DNA of 64,000 bases, from assembly GCA_948567375.1 (NCBI GenBank), contig OX419757.1:55242001-55306000 (forward strand). The letters run 5' to 3'. The position numbers and the translations under genes were made by a program. Shown here one piece after another: positions 1-9,585 of the stretch (positions within the stretch are counted from its first letter, which is position 1; every line of letters begins with the position of its first letter). Source of the stretch: Lunularia cruciata. Lineage: Eukaryota > Streptophyta > Marchantiopsida > Lunulariales > Lunulariaceae. The notes below the pieces were generated by a model. It saw only the letters and a list, made by a program, of their open reading frames with translations, had not been told where the DNA came from and made no database searches.

Positions 1-190
1 AATGGAGATTTGCCAATAGCCATTACAAAGATACAACTTGGAGAAGTATTGTGCTCTACTCAATTGATCAAGCAAGTCATCAATTTGAGGCAAGAGATAT
101 GCATTCTTCATTGTTTTTTTATTGAACTCATGGTTATCAATATAGAAATGAAATCCTCCATCCTTCTTTGAAACAAATAGTATCGGTGGA
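1..190 (-). pseudogene. gypsy-1 reverse transcriptase, N-terminal fragment
   Basis: The minus strand reads PILFVSKKDGGFHFYID, then an NKKTMKNAYLLPQIDDLLDQL-like stretch and YFSKLYLCNGYWQI. These match the start of the Ty3/gypsy RT palm: the FVxKKDG block, the LPxIDDLLDQL block and the SKxDLxxGYxQI block. The first catalytic aspartate of the DLxxGY block is replaced by Tyr (LYLCNGY). The YxDD motif would be outside the window. The copy is partial and probably non-functional. Confidence 0.85.
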
Positions 191-510
191 AACTATTTGA
201 AACCCTAAACTTCCCAAGGAAATGTACTATGCCATATGAAATCCTTCTCCAACAACTTTGTAAGTGTTGTTCACAACTCCTCCAACTCCTTTGGTGAGAG
301 CAAATAGATTGATCTACTCATTGGAGTACTCCTTGGCAATAGCTCAATCCGGGAATGCATACCACAATCAGAGGGTAATCCATTTGGAAAATCATCCAAA
401 AACATGTCTTCAAACTCCTAAACTATCTAATCAACCATTGCTTGGTGAGGCTCTTGACCCTCCTCAAATTCTCCTTGTGCAATTTGCTTGATCCACATCA
501 CAAAAATAGA

Positions 511-750
511 CTTATCTCCTCCAAAGCTTGCTCTATAGTTGCTTTACTTACAAACTTCCCTTCTAGGAACTTATCTTCCTTCAAAGCTTGCTCTATGGTT
601 GCTTTTTTGACAAATTTCCCATCTTGGGACTTATCTTCTTTCAAAGCTTACTCTCTAGCTGTTTTCCTTACAAACTTCCCATCTTGGGAGTTATCTTCCT
701 TTAAAGATTGCTCTATGGTTGCTTTCTTGACAAACTTCCCATCTTGGGAC
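511..750 (-). repeat. Four tandem 60-bp units in the protease-RT linker of gypsy-1
   Basis: The unit from cttatct.. to ..ggaac/gggac recurs with an exact 60-bp period at 511, 571, 631 and 691. On the minus strand each unit encodes a 20-residue lysine- and glutamate-rich segment of the type SQDGKFVKKATIEQALKEDK. One unit carries an in-frame stop. The repeat frame differs from the frames of the neighbouring protease and RT, so indels have accumulated or the array is not translated with them. It lies where gypsy polyproteins have a poorly conserved spacer. Confidence 0.85.
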
Positions 751-768
751 TGACTACTCTTAGGTGTC

Positions 769-1185
769 TTATTCAAAGGTGCCAAAAAACCTAATAAAAA
801 ATTCATACCTTGGTGTTGTACTTGAATTTGTCAAGGGTCCAATCAAATTGAACCTTATAACGTTCAAGCCAAGGCAACCCCAAATGATATCATACTGTAG
901 AGGTGCCACTACAAACCTCATACATTTCAAATACTTCTTCCTAATCTTGAATGTAATAGGATGTGAGGTACAAAATGTAGAACCCTTTCTACCATATGCC
1001 ATCATCAATATGTTTCCAATTACTGGTTTGATAGGAATATGTAACTCCTTTGCTAATTGCAAGGACACGCAATTCTTTGAATTTCTTGAATAAACCAAAA
1101 TCCTACAACCACAATCAGATATCATACCTTGCAAGTGAAGCAAAGTTGCAAAGGTCAAGCCTTTGATCCCATTGGAACTAATCAA
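769..1185 (-). pseudogene. gypsy-1 aspartic protease remnant
   Basis: A 138-codon open stretch on the minus strand contains ILVYSRNSKNCVSLQLAKEL, which aligns with the retroelement protease pattern DSGAxxNFIxxxLAxxL. It is followed by YDIIWGCLGL, matching the C-terminal block with consensus YDxILGxDWL. The catalytic Asp and the DSG triad are altered (YSR), so it cannot be active. It sits between the gag zinc-knuckle remnant and the repeat linker, as expected for a gypsy element. Confidence 0.65.
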
Positions 1186-1289
1186 GTTCCTAGTAGGTGG
1201 TTTGAAATCTCCTATTGGGATTCCTTACTTCCTTGATCATTTGGCTCCAAAAACTCCATTTGGATGACTTTTTGAGGTTGCACATTTTT

Positions 1290-1990
1290 GAGTGGACATT
1301 CAATGATGCGATGTCTAATTTGGCAATAACAGAAATAACCACCATTTTGTCACAATTTTTCTCTATCTATAGTGCAAAGTGGCCTTTGTTGAATGGTATA
1401 AATCTCCATTGGTGCCAACTACTCCACCAATGTGTTGTGTATTGGTAGGTTCTGTGGAGGTCAAAGTCAAGACCAAGTTCTTGCAACCAAGAAATCAAAG
1501 CAGTTGGCCAACCGCATGGCTTCTTCCAAGTGTTGTGGTCCTTGTATAGTTACCTCTAATTTAATTTGTGTCTTATAGAGCCAATCTACTTCAACTCTGT
1601 CAATCTATCTTGTGCAGTTTGTATGACATTTATAGCTTGGAATTGATCAATTATTGCACTCTTGAATTCTACCCATGTCAAGATTGGTGCAACAATTTTT
1701 TGTGTAGCTTGCTCCACTCAAAATTGTCACCATAGCTTTACTATTCCATCCAATCGGCCGGAAGCCAAGAGAATCTATTTACGTTCATCTTGAAGTTTAG
1801 TAGCTTCAAAATAAAGTTTACAGTGAAATACAAAATTCTCCACTATACTTGAGAGACTCTTTCCTTAAAAAACCTTGGGTTTGGAAATTGTATTTGGTCT
1901 TCTCCTTCTCAAGTTGGTACTCTCTCTATGTGCTCTTGTTGTCAATGATCTCATTCATCCAATAATTGAGTAAAGTGCTCAATTTTTTAT
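1290..1990 (-). pseudogene. gypsy-1 gag remnant with degenerate zinc knuckle
   Basis: Minus-strand frames show gag-like pieces, including FQAINVIQTAQDRLTELKQI (about 1655-1600), which resembles the gag segment in which the polypeptide is judged by the spacing of 'F..F.P....Q...L..L.Q'. A knuckle-like FCYCQIRHRIIECP follows near 1340-1295; its spacing deviates from CX2CX4HX4C by loss of one residue. Several stops and frame changes are present. Confidence 0.5.
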
Positions 1991-2399
1991 TGCATAGCAA
2001 TGATAACCTCGAGCATTACCGGCACGGTTACTACTCTATCGCACCACCACTAATCTATTTAATTTATTAACATATAGATGCAACATGTCCATCCTTCTCT
2101 ATAAGTTATAACCAGAAGTACCAAGGGTTCCTCGGATAAGGTGATTGTATATAAAAACACTTACCCAAAGCGTGAGATGATGAATTATGTGAAACTATGC
2201 TTGGGTAGTACTTGGACACAAAAATCCCAATGGTTTGGTAGAAATGGATTTGGTAGTCCATAAATTCCATCCATCTCATTTCTACTCTAATACTAATTTA
2301 AAAGACCAAGACCAAGGAGAGAAATAGAAAAATTGAAAATCACATTGGGACACTTGAGTGTGGGAAACTTTGAATGCCTAGCATGAGCTTTGGCTTTGG

Positions 2400-2407
2400 T
2401 ATTTATA
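2400..2407 (-). promoter_or_regulatory. TATA-like box of the presumed gypsy-1 5' LTR
   Basis: The minus strand reads CCCTATAAATACCAAAG across 2410-2394, a good plant-type TATA box about 400 bases upstream of the gag remnant of gypsy-1. It fits an LTR promoter. LTR borders and a primer-binding site were not found, so the assignment rests on the motif and its place. Confidence 0.4.
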
Positions 2408-2461
2408 GGGAAGATAGAATGCTCTTGAGAAGCTTCTCAAGAAATTGTCTTGAGCCGCTTT

Positions 2462-2620
2462 CTTGGAGTGCAAACCAAGTTAACCAAGAAGTTTCTCAAG
2501 AAGTTTCTTTCTAGAAGTCAACTACTTGGAGTGCAAGCTAAGCTAGTTGGAAGCTTCTAAAAGCTATCTACTTGGGATGGAAGCTAAGCTATTTGGAGAT
2601 CTTCCCAAGAATTTTCTTAA
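2462..2620. repeat. Imperfect short direct repeats in the presumed LTR
   Basis: A segment beginning cttggagtgcaa (or cttgggatggaa) and continuing with ..aag.taa../..ctaagcta.. and a gaagcttct-like tail occurs at 2462, 2524 and 2571. Copies are 47 to 62 bases apart and diverged. Short subrepeats of this kind are common upstream of the TATA box in LTRs, which is where these would lie for a minus-strand element. Confidence 0.5.
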
Positions 2621-3060
2621 ATACTTCTAGAATATTCTAGGCTAATTTGGCCTATTTATTTTTTATTAACCCTAACTAAATCTGTTGCTAAACTCCATAT
2701 TGTTAGAATCATTTTGGAGTAGAGTTCATGGACATAGTAATAAATTCACCAAACCTGGTGATTTTGCTTGTGGTGATATATGATAGAGAGTGGGATTTGA
2801 CAATCTACATTTTGTTATGAAGCAATGGATCTGAATGTACCAAATCTTTTCCTTTTCAACATGTAAGTAGAAATTTGTTATGTGGTTAGATTGCAAGTGA
2901 TGTTTAGGGATTTCATAGTCCACAATTTTGGTGAGGAATATTATCAACAAATGATAAATTGTGAGGTTCCAAAGGTAGTCCCAATAGTTTGTGCCCTATC
3001 TTGAATGATCATATTAACTCTTTATTGAAGTAAGAAGTAGCAATTGAGTGTTCATCATGT
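2621..3060. other. No recognisable gene
   Basis: AT-rich sequence between two retrotransposon remnants. Reading frames are short and show no motif. The 5' LTR expected for the chromovirus that follows was not recognised here, although its 3' LTR is clear at 7517-8109. Confidence 0.5.
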
Positions 3061-3289
3061 GTACAAATCATGGAGTTGAAATTGCAAGATTTGATGCAAG
3101 GAATGCAGGGATGTTGAACAAGGTTTGGGAGATCAAGATGACCATGGAGGCATTCTAAAGTCAAGTATGTAACTTTAAGAATGATCAAGCAATGCTAGAA
3201 GGAGAACCATCCCAAAACCTAATACCAATAGTCAAAGTACTTGGAGATCACTCATACCATTGACACAAACCCTATCAACAATGAAGCCA

Positions 3290-4031
3290 CATTGTTATTA
3301 TGGATGAAGAAGACTTGCAATATCAAACCTTACAAAGAACAATGTTCCATGGGAGTAATGGAAAACTTGATTTCAAGAATGAATTGATATATTTGATTAT
3401 TAAAATTGAGATCACCAACCATTCCATAAGCATGTTTGCATGTGGGTACTTGACCAATAAAGCCTTCATATGGTACAATGCTTAGGAATGATCAATGCTA
3501 GCAAAAGAAAGACATATCACTTGGATGGCAATGCAAGAAAGGTTATTGAAGAATATTGATTTAGTGCAAATGGCACAAACTTGACTATGGGAGTTGAAGC
3601 AAAAAAATATCATAGAAGAGTAAGTGGATGCATTTCTTGATATGTAGGTCATGATAACTGATGTGAGTCCAACAGAAGCTCTTGACAATTTCAAACAAGG
3701 ACTAAAAGAGCAAATTTGCCAAGAAATAATGGTACAAATCCTTGCACTTTTTTTGAAGCCGTTACTTGTGCTCAAAAAATAGCAAGGCACTTGGAAGAGG
3801 TGAAGGAGTAGTCACAACTCAATATTATTGGGCTAAAACATTGCACTTTAGAGGACCAGTTCATATGGAATTGGACAACATTCACTTTTGAGACCAAGGA
3901 GCACAACCACTCTAAGGAGAACATGGATGGGTCAAAGAAAAAGAGATGGAGTCTCATGAGGGGAAGAAGCTTGAGCAAAACAACAATGTTATTACAATTA
4001 CGGCCAATTTGGGCACATAATCATCAATTGT
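3290..4031 (+). pseudogene. Chromovirus gag remnant with broken zinc knuckle
   Basis: Frames contain a gag-like block (DEEDLQYQTLQRTMFHGSNG, 3303 on) and a stretch around 3600-3790 that reads as EWVDAFLDMQVMITDVSPTE after allowing for a stop. At 3987-4031 CYYNYGQFGHIIINC matches CX2CX4HX4C except that the second Cys is Asn. Nucleocapsid zinc binding would be lost. At least three stops interrupt the region. Confidence 0.6.
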
Positions 4032-4278
4032 CGTGCTTGTCTTCCTAGAGGCCCTTGTCTCTATATAAGCAATCCTTGAACAACATGGAGAGATGAATTG
4101 AAGTAGAGGATGTTGAAATCACATCAAAAAACAGAGATCACTAGTAAATGTACTTTGTGGCCTTGTTGGCTCAATGGAGAAGAGTAAAAGCCAAAAAAGG
4201 AGGAGGACAAGTGTGCAAAGGTAGAAGAAGACAAAAACACAACTGATTGTTGTAAATAGAGTCCTAAAAGGCAATCAT

Positions 4279-4551
4279 GTGAAAGTATTGATAGATCTTG
4301 GAGAAATAAAGAATTTCTTATCTTGCTCTATTGCAATAAGGTTGGGAATGAAACTAAAGGAGGATGAAAATGAGAAAATAGAGTTACCTAATGGTCAGAT
4401 AGAGAGGATTGAGTCGTTACCTAGAAAGATAACACTCTTTATAGGAGAGTATCATGAAGCAATTGAGTGGCAAGTGATATGGTTAGCTCATTATGATACA
4501 ATCTTAAGAATAGTGTGGATAGAGCACAACAACCTCATGATTGATTGGTGA
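4279..4551 (+). pseudogene. Chromovirus protease remnant
   Basis: The frame starts MKVLIDLGEIKNFLSCSIA and ends with HYDTILRIVWIEHNNLMIDW. This is the retroelement aspartic protease layout: VLIDSGAxxNFL at the active site and YDxILGxxWL...IDW at the C-terminus. Here DSG has become DLG, so the active-site Ser is lost. The segment lies directly between the gag knuckle and RT. Confidence 0.75.
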
Positions 4552-4730
4552 AAGAAAGTAGTGAGAACTAGCCAATGGAAGATCTTTGGAGTTAAAGAAA
4601 GATCATAAAGGCAAGAATTACCTCTTTTTTGTCACAAGAATAACATTTATTGGTGATAGAGATAGATATTTCATGGGTCTAAATAAGAGAAGTCCAAAGT
4701 GCATAACTCAATGGATAGATTCTTGAGAAA

Positions 4731-5700
4731 TTGAAAGATGTGGTCAATGACTTTGAAGATGTCTTTTTGGATGATTTACCCTCAAGATTACCACCAAAAA
4801 GAAGAGTAGATCATAAAATTGAGATACTTCTAAAGAAGACACCTCCTTGTAAGACCCCATATCAATTATCACCTCATGAGTTGGAAGAGTGTAAGACTCA
4901 ACAATATGCGGTAGAAAGGGTTTATCCAACCCAATGTATCACTATATGGAGCTCTTGTCTTGTTTTTGAAGAAGGAAGATGGAACAATGTGCATGTGCAC
5001 TAACTATTGGGGACTAAATCAACAAATTGTGAAGAAAAAATACGCATTACCTTGCATGGATGACTTGTTCAATTAACTCAATGGGGCCAAGCACTTCACC
5101 AAACTTGATCTACAAAGCAATTACAACCAAATCAGGATTGCAAGGGAAGACATACCTAAAATTGTCTTTCAAACAAGGTATGGTCACTTTGAGTACTTGG
5201 TGATGCCATTTGGCCTCACCAACGCACCAACTACTTTCATGAGTGTGATGAATGACATATGTCATCCATACTTGAATAAATCTATTATTTTTTCCTTGAT
5301 GACATCTTAGTCTACAATAAGGTGATGATGGAGCACAAGCAATATCTACAAGAAGTCCTCAACATTCTACGACAAAATCATTTGTTTGCCAAAATCTCAG
5401 AGTATGAGTTTGGCAAGTCTAAAGTAGACTACCTGGGGTATAGAATAAGTGCAAAAGGTATCCAATTATTAATAGATAAAATAGAGGTCATTCAAAAGTG
5501 GGGTGCTTCAAAAGATCAGACTCAACTCAAGAGTTTCTAGGGATTGATGGGGTTCTATCATCACTTTATCAAGGACTTCTCCAAGGTCACATAACCTCTA
5601 ATTGCACTACTTGGCAAGGGGAAGAAATGGATATGGGGAACTACACAAGAATTGAAAGATGCATTATTACATGCACCAATCTTGAAATGGTATGACCAAA
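4731..5700 (+). pseudogene. Chromovirus reverse transcriptase remnant
   Basis: The stretch VNDFEDVFLDDLPSRLPPKR (4743 on) is the pre-RT region. After a frameshift near 4930 the palm follows: FLKKEDG, LPCMDDLFN then a stop, FTKLDLQSNYNQIRI (first catalytic Asp kept), FEYLVMPFGLTNAPTTF, and FLDD at 5292-5303 in place of YxDD. A second frameshift lies nearby. The connection to RNase H (GYRISAKGIQL...) follows. The catalytic aspartates are mostly present, but the frame is broken. Confidence 0.85.
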
Positions 5701-6110
5701 AATATCCAATCAAGCATTGCAATAAAGAGCAGTCCTACAATAGGAATAGAATGACTGATGGCACCCAATTGCATATTTCTCTTAAAAGCTATTATTGATA
5801 GAATGCAATTATCATACCACCAAACAAGAAGACTTGGCCATTGTCCTTGCAACCAAACATTGGAAGCACTATTTTGGCAAGAAGGCATTTGTAGTGGAGA
5901 CAAGCCGTAAACCTCTAGTCTACCTTGAGATATAGAAACATCTATCTCATCAATAGATTTGGTGGGCAGAGTGGAGACAACAATTTAACATGATGATCAC
6001 GTATATGGAAGGCAAGAAGCAACTTGTAAATGCATTCACATGAATGCCTATGATAAAAAATCTAGTGGTAGAGGTCAAGATGAACACAAAATTTTGGCTA
6101 AGGATTCTTG
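5701..6110 (+). pseudogene. Chromovirus RNase H remnant
   Basis: After several frame changes the plus strand shows the RNase H end of a gypsy polyprotein: YHTTKQEDLAIVLATKHW, YFGKKAFVVETSRKPLVYL (normally ..TDHxxLxxL) and QFNMMITYMEGKKQLVNAFT. The aspartate of the TDH block is replaced, so activity would be lost even without the stops. Confidence 0.7.
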
Positions 6111-6169
6111 CTGTTACAAAAACTGACCCATAGATTGGAGAAGCTCAATCATCCAAAAGTGTAACCAAT

Positions 6170-7370
6170 ACTTGAGGATTCACCTTTTTTGATGGCAAGT
6201 TATGGATCTTGGATGCCATAAACATCAGAACCACCATTATAGCAAAATGTCGTGATTCCGCCATTGCAGGTCACATTGGAGTGGACAAGATCTTAGATGC
6301 AATCAAATACCATTACTATTGGCCCAAGATGAACAACAATATGATAGAGTATGTTTGAAGCTACCTACTCTATGAACAAAATAAAGCTTCTAATCAACCT
6401 CTTTCAACCCCTCCTTATTCCCGCACAACATCGGGAACAAGTAAGCATGGATTTGGTTTGTGAATTGCCCAAGACAACCTCAAGGTTTGACTCCATTGTA
6501 GTCTTTGTTGACAAACTCAACAAAATGATTCATATGCGTATTATCACCAATGTGATTGCTCCACAATTAGCTTAATTGTACTCAGTACTTAGCACCATGG
6601 CTTATCTCAACTGCTCATCACTTATAGAGGCACTCAATTCACTAGTTTGTTTTGGAGAACACTCTTTGGTATCTTCAAAACCAAATTAGCGATGTCTATG
6701 GCTTACCATCCATAAACTGTTGGAAAAACCAAGTGGGGTAATTGCATTATTGAGAATATACTTTGGAGCTTCACCTTAGATGAGCAAGAGAGGTAGGTCA
6801 TCTTACTTCCATTGGTGGAATTTACCTATAACAATTCAATGAATGCATCCACACAAGTCATTCCATTCTTGCTCATGTATGGAGAGCATCCTTTCAAACC
6901 TTTGAGCTTGATGAAGATCAGTCTCATGGCTACCAAGGTTGACATTGTCAACACTTTTGTTTCTAGAATCTAACATGGTGTGGAGGGTGCCAAGCACAAG
7001 TTGCAGATTGCCCAAAATCAATAGAAAAAATGTGTAGATGCACATCACCATCACATAGAGTTCAATGTCAGTGATCAAGTTTGGTTGTTTACAACCAACC
7101 TCACTTTAGTTGGCCCTCAAAAGCTCCAACCTTGTTTTAATGGGCATTTTCCCATCCTTCATTGAATTGGCACAATGGTCCATCACCTCAAGCTACTGCC
7201 ACACATGAAGATCCATCTTGTGTTCCATGTTTCCCTACTATATATGAGTCCCAACTGCCCTATTTTCCTTTCATACAAGAATTTTGACCTTGTCTTACAC
7301 TCATTGATGGCACGGAGGAATATAAAGTTGAACACATTCTCCAAAAATGCATCTATGGTACTCACCATCC
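6170..7370 (+). pseudogene. Chromovirus integrase remnant
   Basis: Recognisable parts are the zinc-binding N-terminus (SAIAGHIGVDKILDAIKYHY and YYWPKM, about 6260-6340), a core piece at 6351-6575 containing EQVSMDLVCELPKT, which has the first catalytic Asp in the MD..xxLP pattern, and FVDKLNKMIHM. The C-terminal part has NNSMNASTQVIPFLLMYGEHP (about 6834-6894) and LPHMKIHLVFHVSLLY (about 7198-7245), the GPF/Y-associated 'HPVFHVSLLK' block. Stops and shifts are frequent. Confidence 0.8.
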
Positions 7371-7371
7371 A

Positions 7372-7476
7372 TGTGTAGAATATCTAGTATATTGGGTACT
7401 CATTGTATGAGGCAACATGGGAACCAACAACCAACTTGATCCATGCACTGATGTTAGTGCAATCTTTTGAGCAATA
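7372..7476 (+). pseudogene. Integrase C-terminal chromodomain, frameshifted
   Basis: VEYLVYW is followed, in the next frame, by YSLYEATWEPTTNLIHALML. Together they give the chromodomain core 'EYLVxWxGYxxxEATWEPxxNL'. The break is one base right after the first Trp. Chromodomains at the integrase C-terminus define chromoviruses and are thought to guide integration to chromatin marks; this copy is not translatable. Confidence 0.8.
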
Positions 7477-7516
7477 GCTTCACAAAAAGGATGTTGCATC
7501 TTAAAAGGAGTACTTT

Positions 7517-8109
7517 TGTAACAAAAATAATTAGACATATTATCTAGAGGTGAAAATTGGCTTGGTAACATCTAGAAAGATATTATATATCATAGAATAA
7601 GTAGATCATATAGAGGTGTCACTAAAAGAGTACTTCCATTAATAGGGCAAGAGTCAAACATACCTTGAAAACTTCAAAGCCAATTTTGGAGGCCTAAATG
7701 GATGAATTAGGCCTAGAAAAAAAAGTCTCCCCCCCTCACCAAAGGAAAATGTTAGCTTTCTCTCCCTCCCTCCCATAGTTTTTCTCATCAAGAGCTCCTC
7801 ACCCATACAATTTTGAGCTTTGTATAGGAAGATTCACTAAAGATTTCCTCTAATCAAACTTGTTTGACCAACCAAATAGAACAAGGAATGACATGTCATC
7901 CATCCATACAACTAATCTTAGGATGGAGCTCAATGACATGTCACCAATCCATGTATCTGATCCAAGGATTGATTTTCCTTTAAGGGGATTTTTTTTCTAT
8001 ATAATAAAGACAAGGTGCTTCTTTGGGGCATCGGAGTATTGAGTGTGAAGCTTTGTGTTTCTTCTCTTGTGTTTCTCTTGGAGAGTTCTTGTATCCTCAG
8101 AATATTACA
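7517..8109 (+). repeat. 3' LTR of the chromovirus (593 bp)
   Basis: The segment starts TGTAACAAAAATAATTAG and ends AATATTACA, giving TGTAA/TTACA inverted ends. A purine-rich AAAAGGAG lies just upstream (7503-7510). Much of the sequence aligns with the solo LTR at 36,297-37,030, including the blocks ttggtaacatctagaa, ggcctaaatggatgaatta, and tctatataataaag (near 8000) that probably contains the TATA box. Confidence 0.8.
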
Positions 8110-8439
8110 AGATGCCATGTTGAAAGATGAGCTACCCAATCATGAATGGTCACAAATACTAAACTTACATGCAAATTATTTTTAAGAGAGAAATGAATAT
8201 CAAGCCAATGTTAGAATGAACATTGATGAGACAAAAGTTGATGGAGAGTCTCTACAAGCTTCTAGGGAATTTATGGAAGAGGCTATAGAAAAATTCACAA
8301 CTACACTTCAAGAAGGGTGAAGAGAATCAAGAACTTGATTTTGCAAATGAGCTTAACTTAACCCATTCAAGTTGGAGGAATGTGTAGAAGTGGTACAATA
8401 AGAAGATCACCATAAGGAATCTATGAGTAGGTTTAAGAT

Positions 8440-9585
8440 AAGATATCTTATGCTTGTATTGTTGCTGCTATATTGGAGGAATAAATATGGATAAAAATCC
8501 TATTTATTTCCAAGATTCAAAGCAATCATCTTAGTAGGTGAAGGTATGGAACAAAAATTCAATTCCAAGTAGAACATAACTTGGATGCTAATAGCCTTGC
8601 CAAAAGGGATAAAAGAAATAAAATGTAAGTGAATTTATAGAATCAAGCTTATGCTATGGGCAAGATCTCAAGACACAAGGGTAGACTTGTAGCGAAAGGG
8701 ATCAAATTGGTGGAATCAATTATGAGGAGACATTTGCTCTTGTAATTGATTTTGATTCTATTAGATTTGTTTCTTCATTTGGCAGATTACATGGAGATAG
8801 CTCAATTTGACATCAAGTTAGTTGTTCTTGACACAAATTTGCATGGAGAGAGCTCAATTTGACATCAAGTCATTTGTTATTGACAGATTTGCATGGGGAG
8901 ATCTAAATGGAGCAATCACAATGATATGAAGAAGTTGTAAAGGAGAAGAGTGTTTAAAAATTGCTAAAGAGCTTTAATGGCTTGAGGCAAGTCTCAAAGA
9001 ACTTGAATCTGAAGTTTGATAACTTCTTAGTGATGTTTGGATTGTGATAATCACTTTTTTATCCTTGTTGATGTTGTGGATGTGAGATAATTCTCATTAC
9101 TTTTGTAGATGATGGATTGCTTTGTGGGAAATATAAACCTCACATTGCTACCTGCTAGCTTACCTACCACGGTAGAGAGTTTGAAGTTACACATGGAGAA
9201 GTTGACTGCTATGTAGGATTTCAGATTTTTTGTGATAGAGTTCAAAATCAGGTTGTCTTAAGAAAAATATGTGCAATCACTTATAAAAATTTTCAACATG
9301 GAGATGCATATCCAATTATTATTTTTTATAGATGTTTTATAGGTTTTTTATCCAAATCTTAGATTACAAGTGGAAAAAAGAGAATCAATAAAAGCACACT
9401 ACCAAGGAGCAATAGGATGTTTAATGTATGTTATGATAGGTATAAGGCTTGATATAGCTTACAATGTAGCATAGTTGCAAAGTTTAGTTCTAATCCTTCA
9501 CCTCAATATTGTGAAGAGAATTTTTGAGTAACTAAAAGGTACCGTAAATGATGGATTAGAACTTAGTGGAGGATCATGGGATGAT
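8440..9585 (+). pseudogene. Ty1/copia reverse transcriptase remnant, 5' half of a split element
   Basis: Copia-type RT blocks can be read through stops and shifts: NPIYFQDSKQSS (8499 on), ALPKGIKEIKCK, KISRHKGRLVAKGI, YEETFA-like, MEIAQFDIK, and near 9400-9560 the end of RT: AIGCLMYVMIGIRLDIAYNV, RIFE-LKGT and GLELSGGSWD. These are the copia RT signatures (CKWVYKIK, RLVAKG, QFDIKxAFL, GSLMYxxxxTRPDI). The coding similarity stops at about 9585 and resumes at about 12,945, so the element was interrupted. Confidence 0.8.

Larger units (their letters stand above)
1..2010 (-). mobile_element. Ty3/gypsy retrotransposon remnant (gypsy-1), cut off at the window start
   Basis: On the minus strand, from high to low coordinates, this stretch holds a gag-like region (about 1990-1290), an aspartic protease (1185-769), a repeat-bearing linker (750-511), a segment resembling the usual pre-RT stretch with an EFEDMFLDDFP-like motif (about 460-400), and the N-terminal part of reverse transcriptase (about 190-1). 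The order gag-protease-RT is that of Ty3/gypsy elements. The rest of RT, RNase H and integrase would lie beyond the left edge. Frames change between domains and there are stops, so it is a dead copy. No 3' LTR can be seen. Confidence 0.8.
3061..8109 (+). mobile_element. Chromovirus (Ty3/gypsy) remnant, 5' end unresolved
   Basis: Plus-strand pieces occur in the order gag, protease, RT, RNase H, integrase, chromodomain, 3' LTR, which is the layout of plant chromoviruses. There are many stops and frameshifts. The 3' LTR (7517-8109) starts TGTAAC and ends ATTACA. The same LTR family recurs as a solo LTR at 36,297-37,030 and as a fragment at 63,059-63,300. No 5' LTR is seen upstream, so the element is truncated or its 5' LTR is too decayed to recognise. 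Confidence 0.85.

Noticed and set aside
442-753. Plus-strand open frame with a repeated ACSMVAFLTNFPSWDLSSFK-like peptide
   Set aside because: It is the antisense reading of the 60-bp repeats in the gypsy-1 linker. Flanking protease and RT are on the minus strand, which fixes the coding strand.
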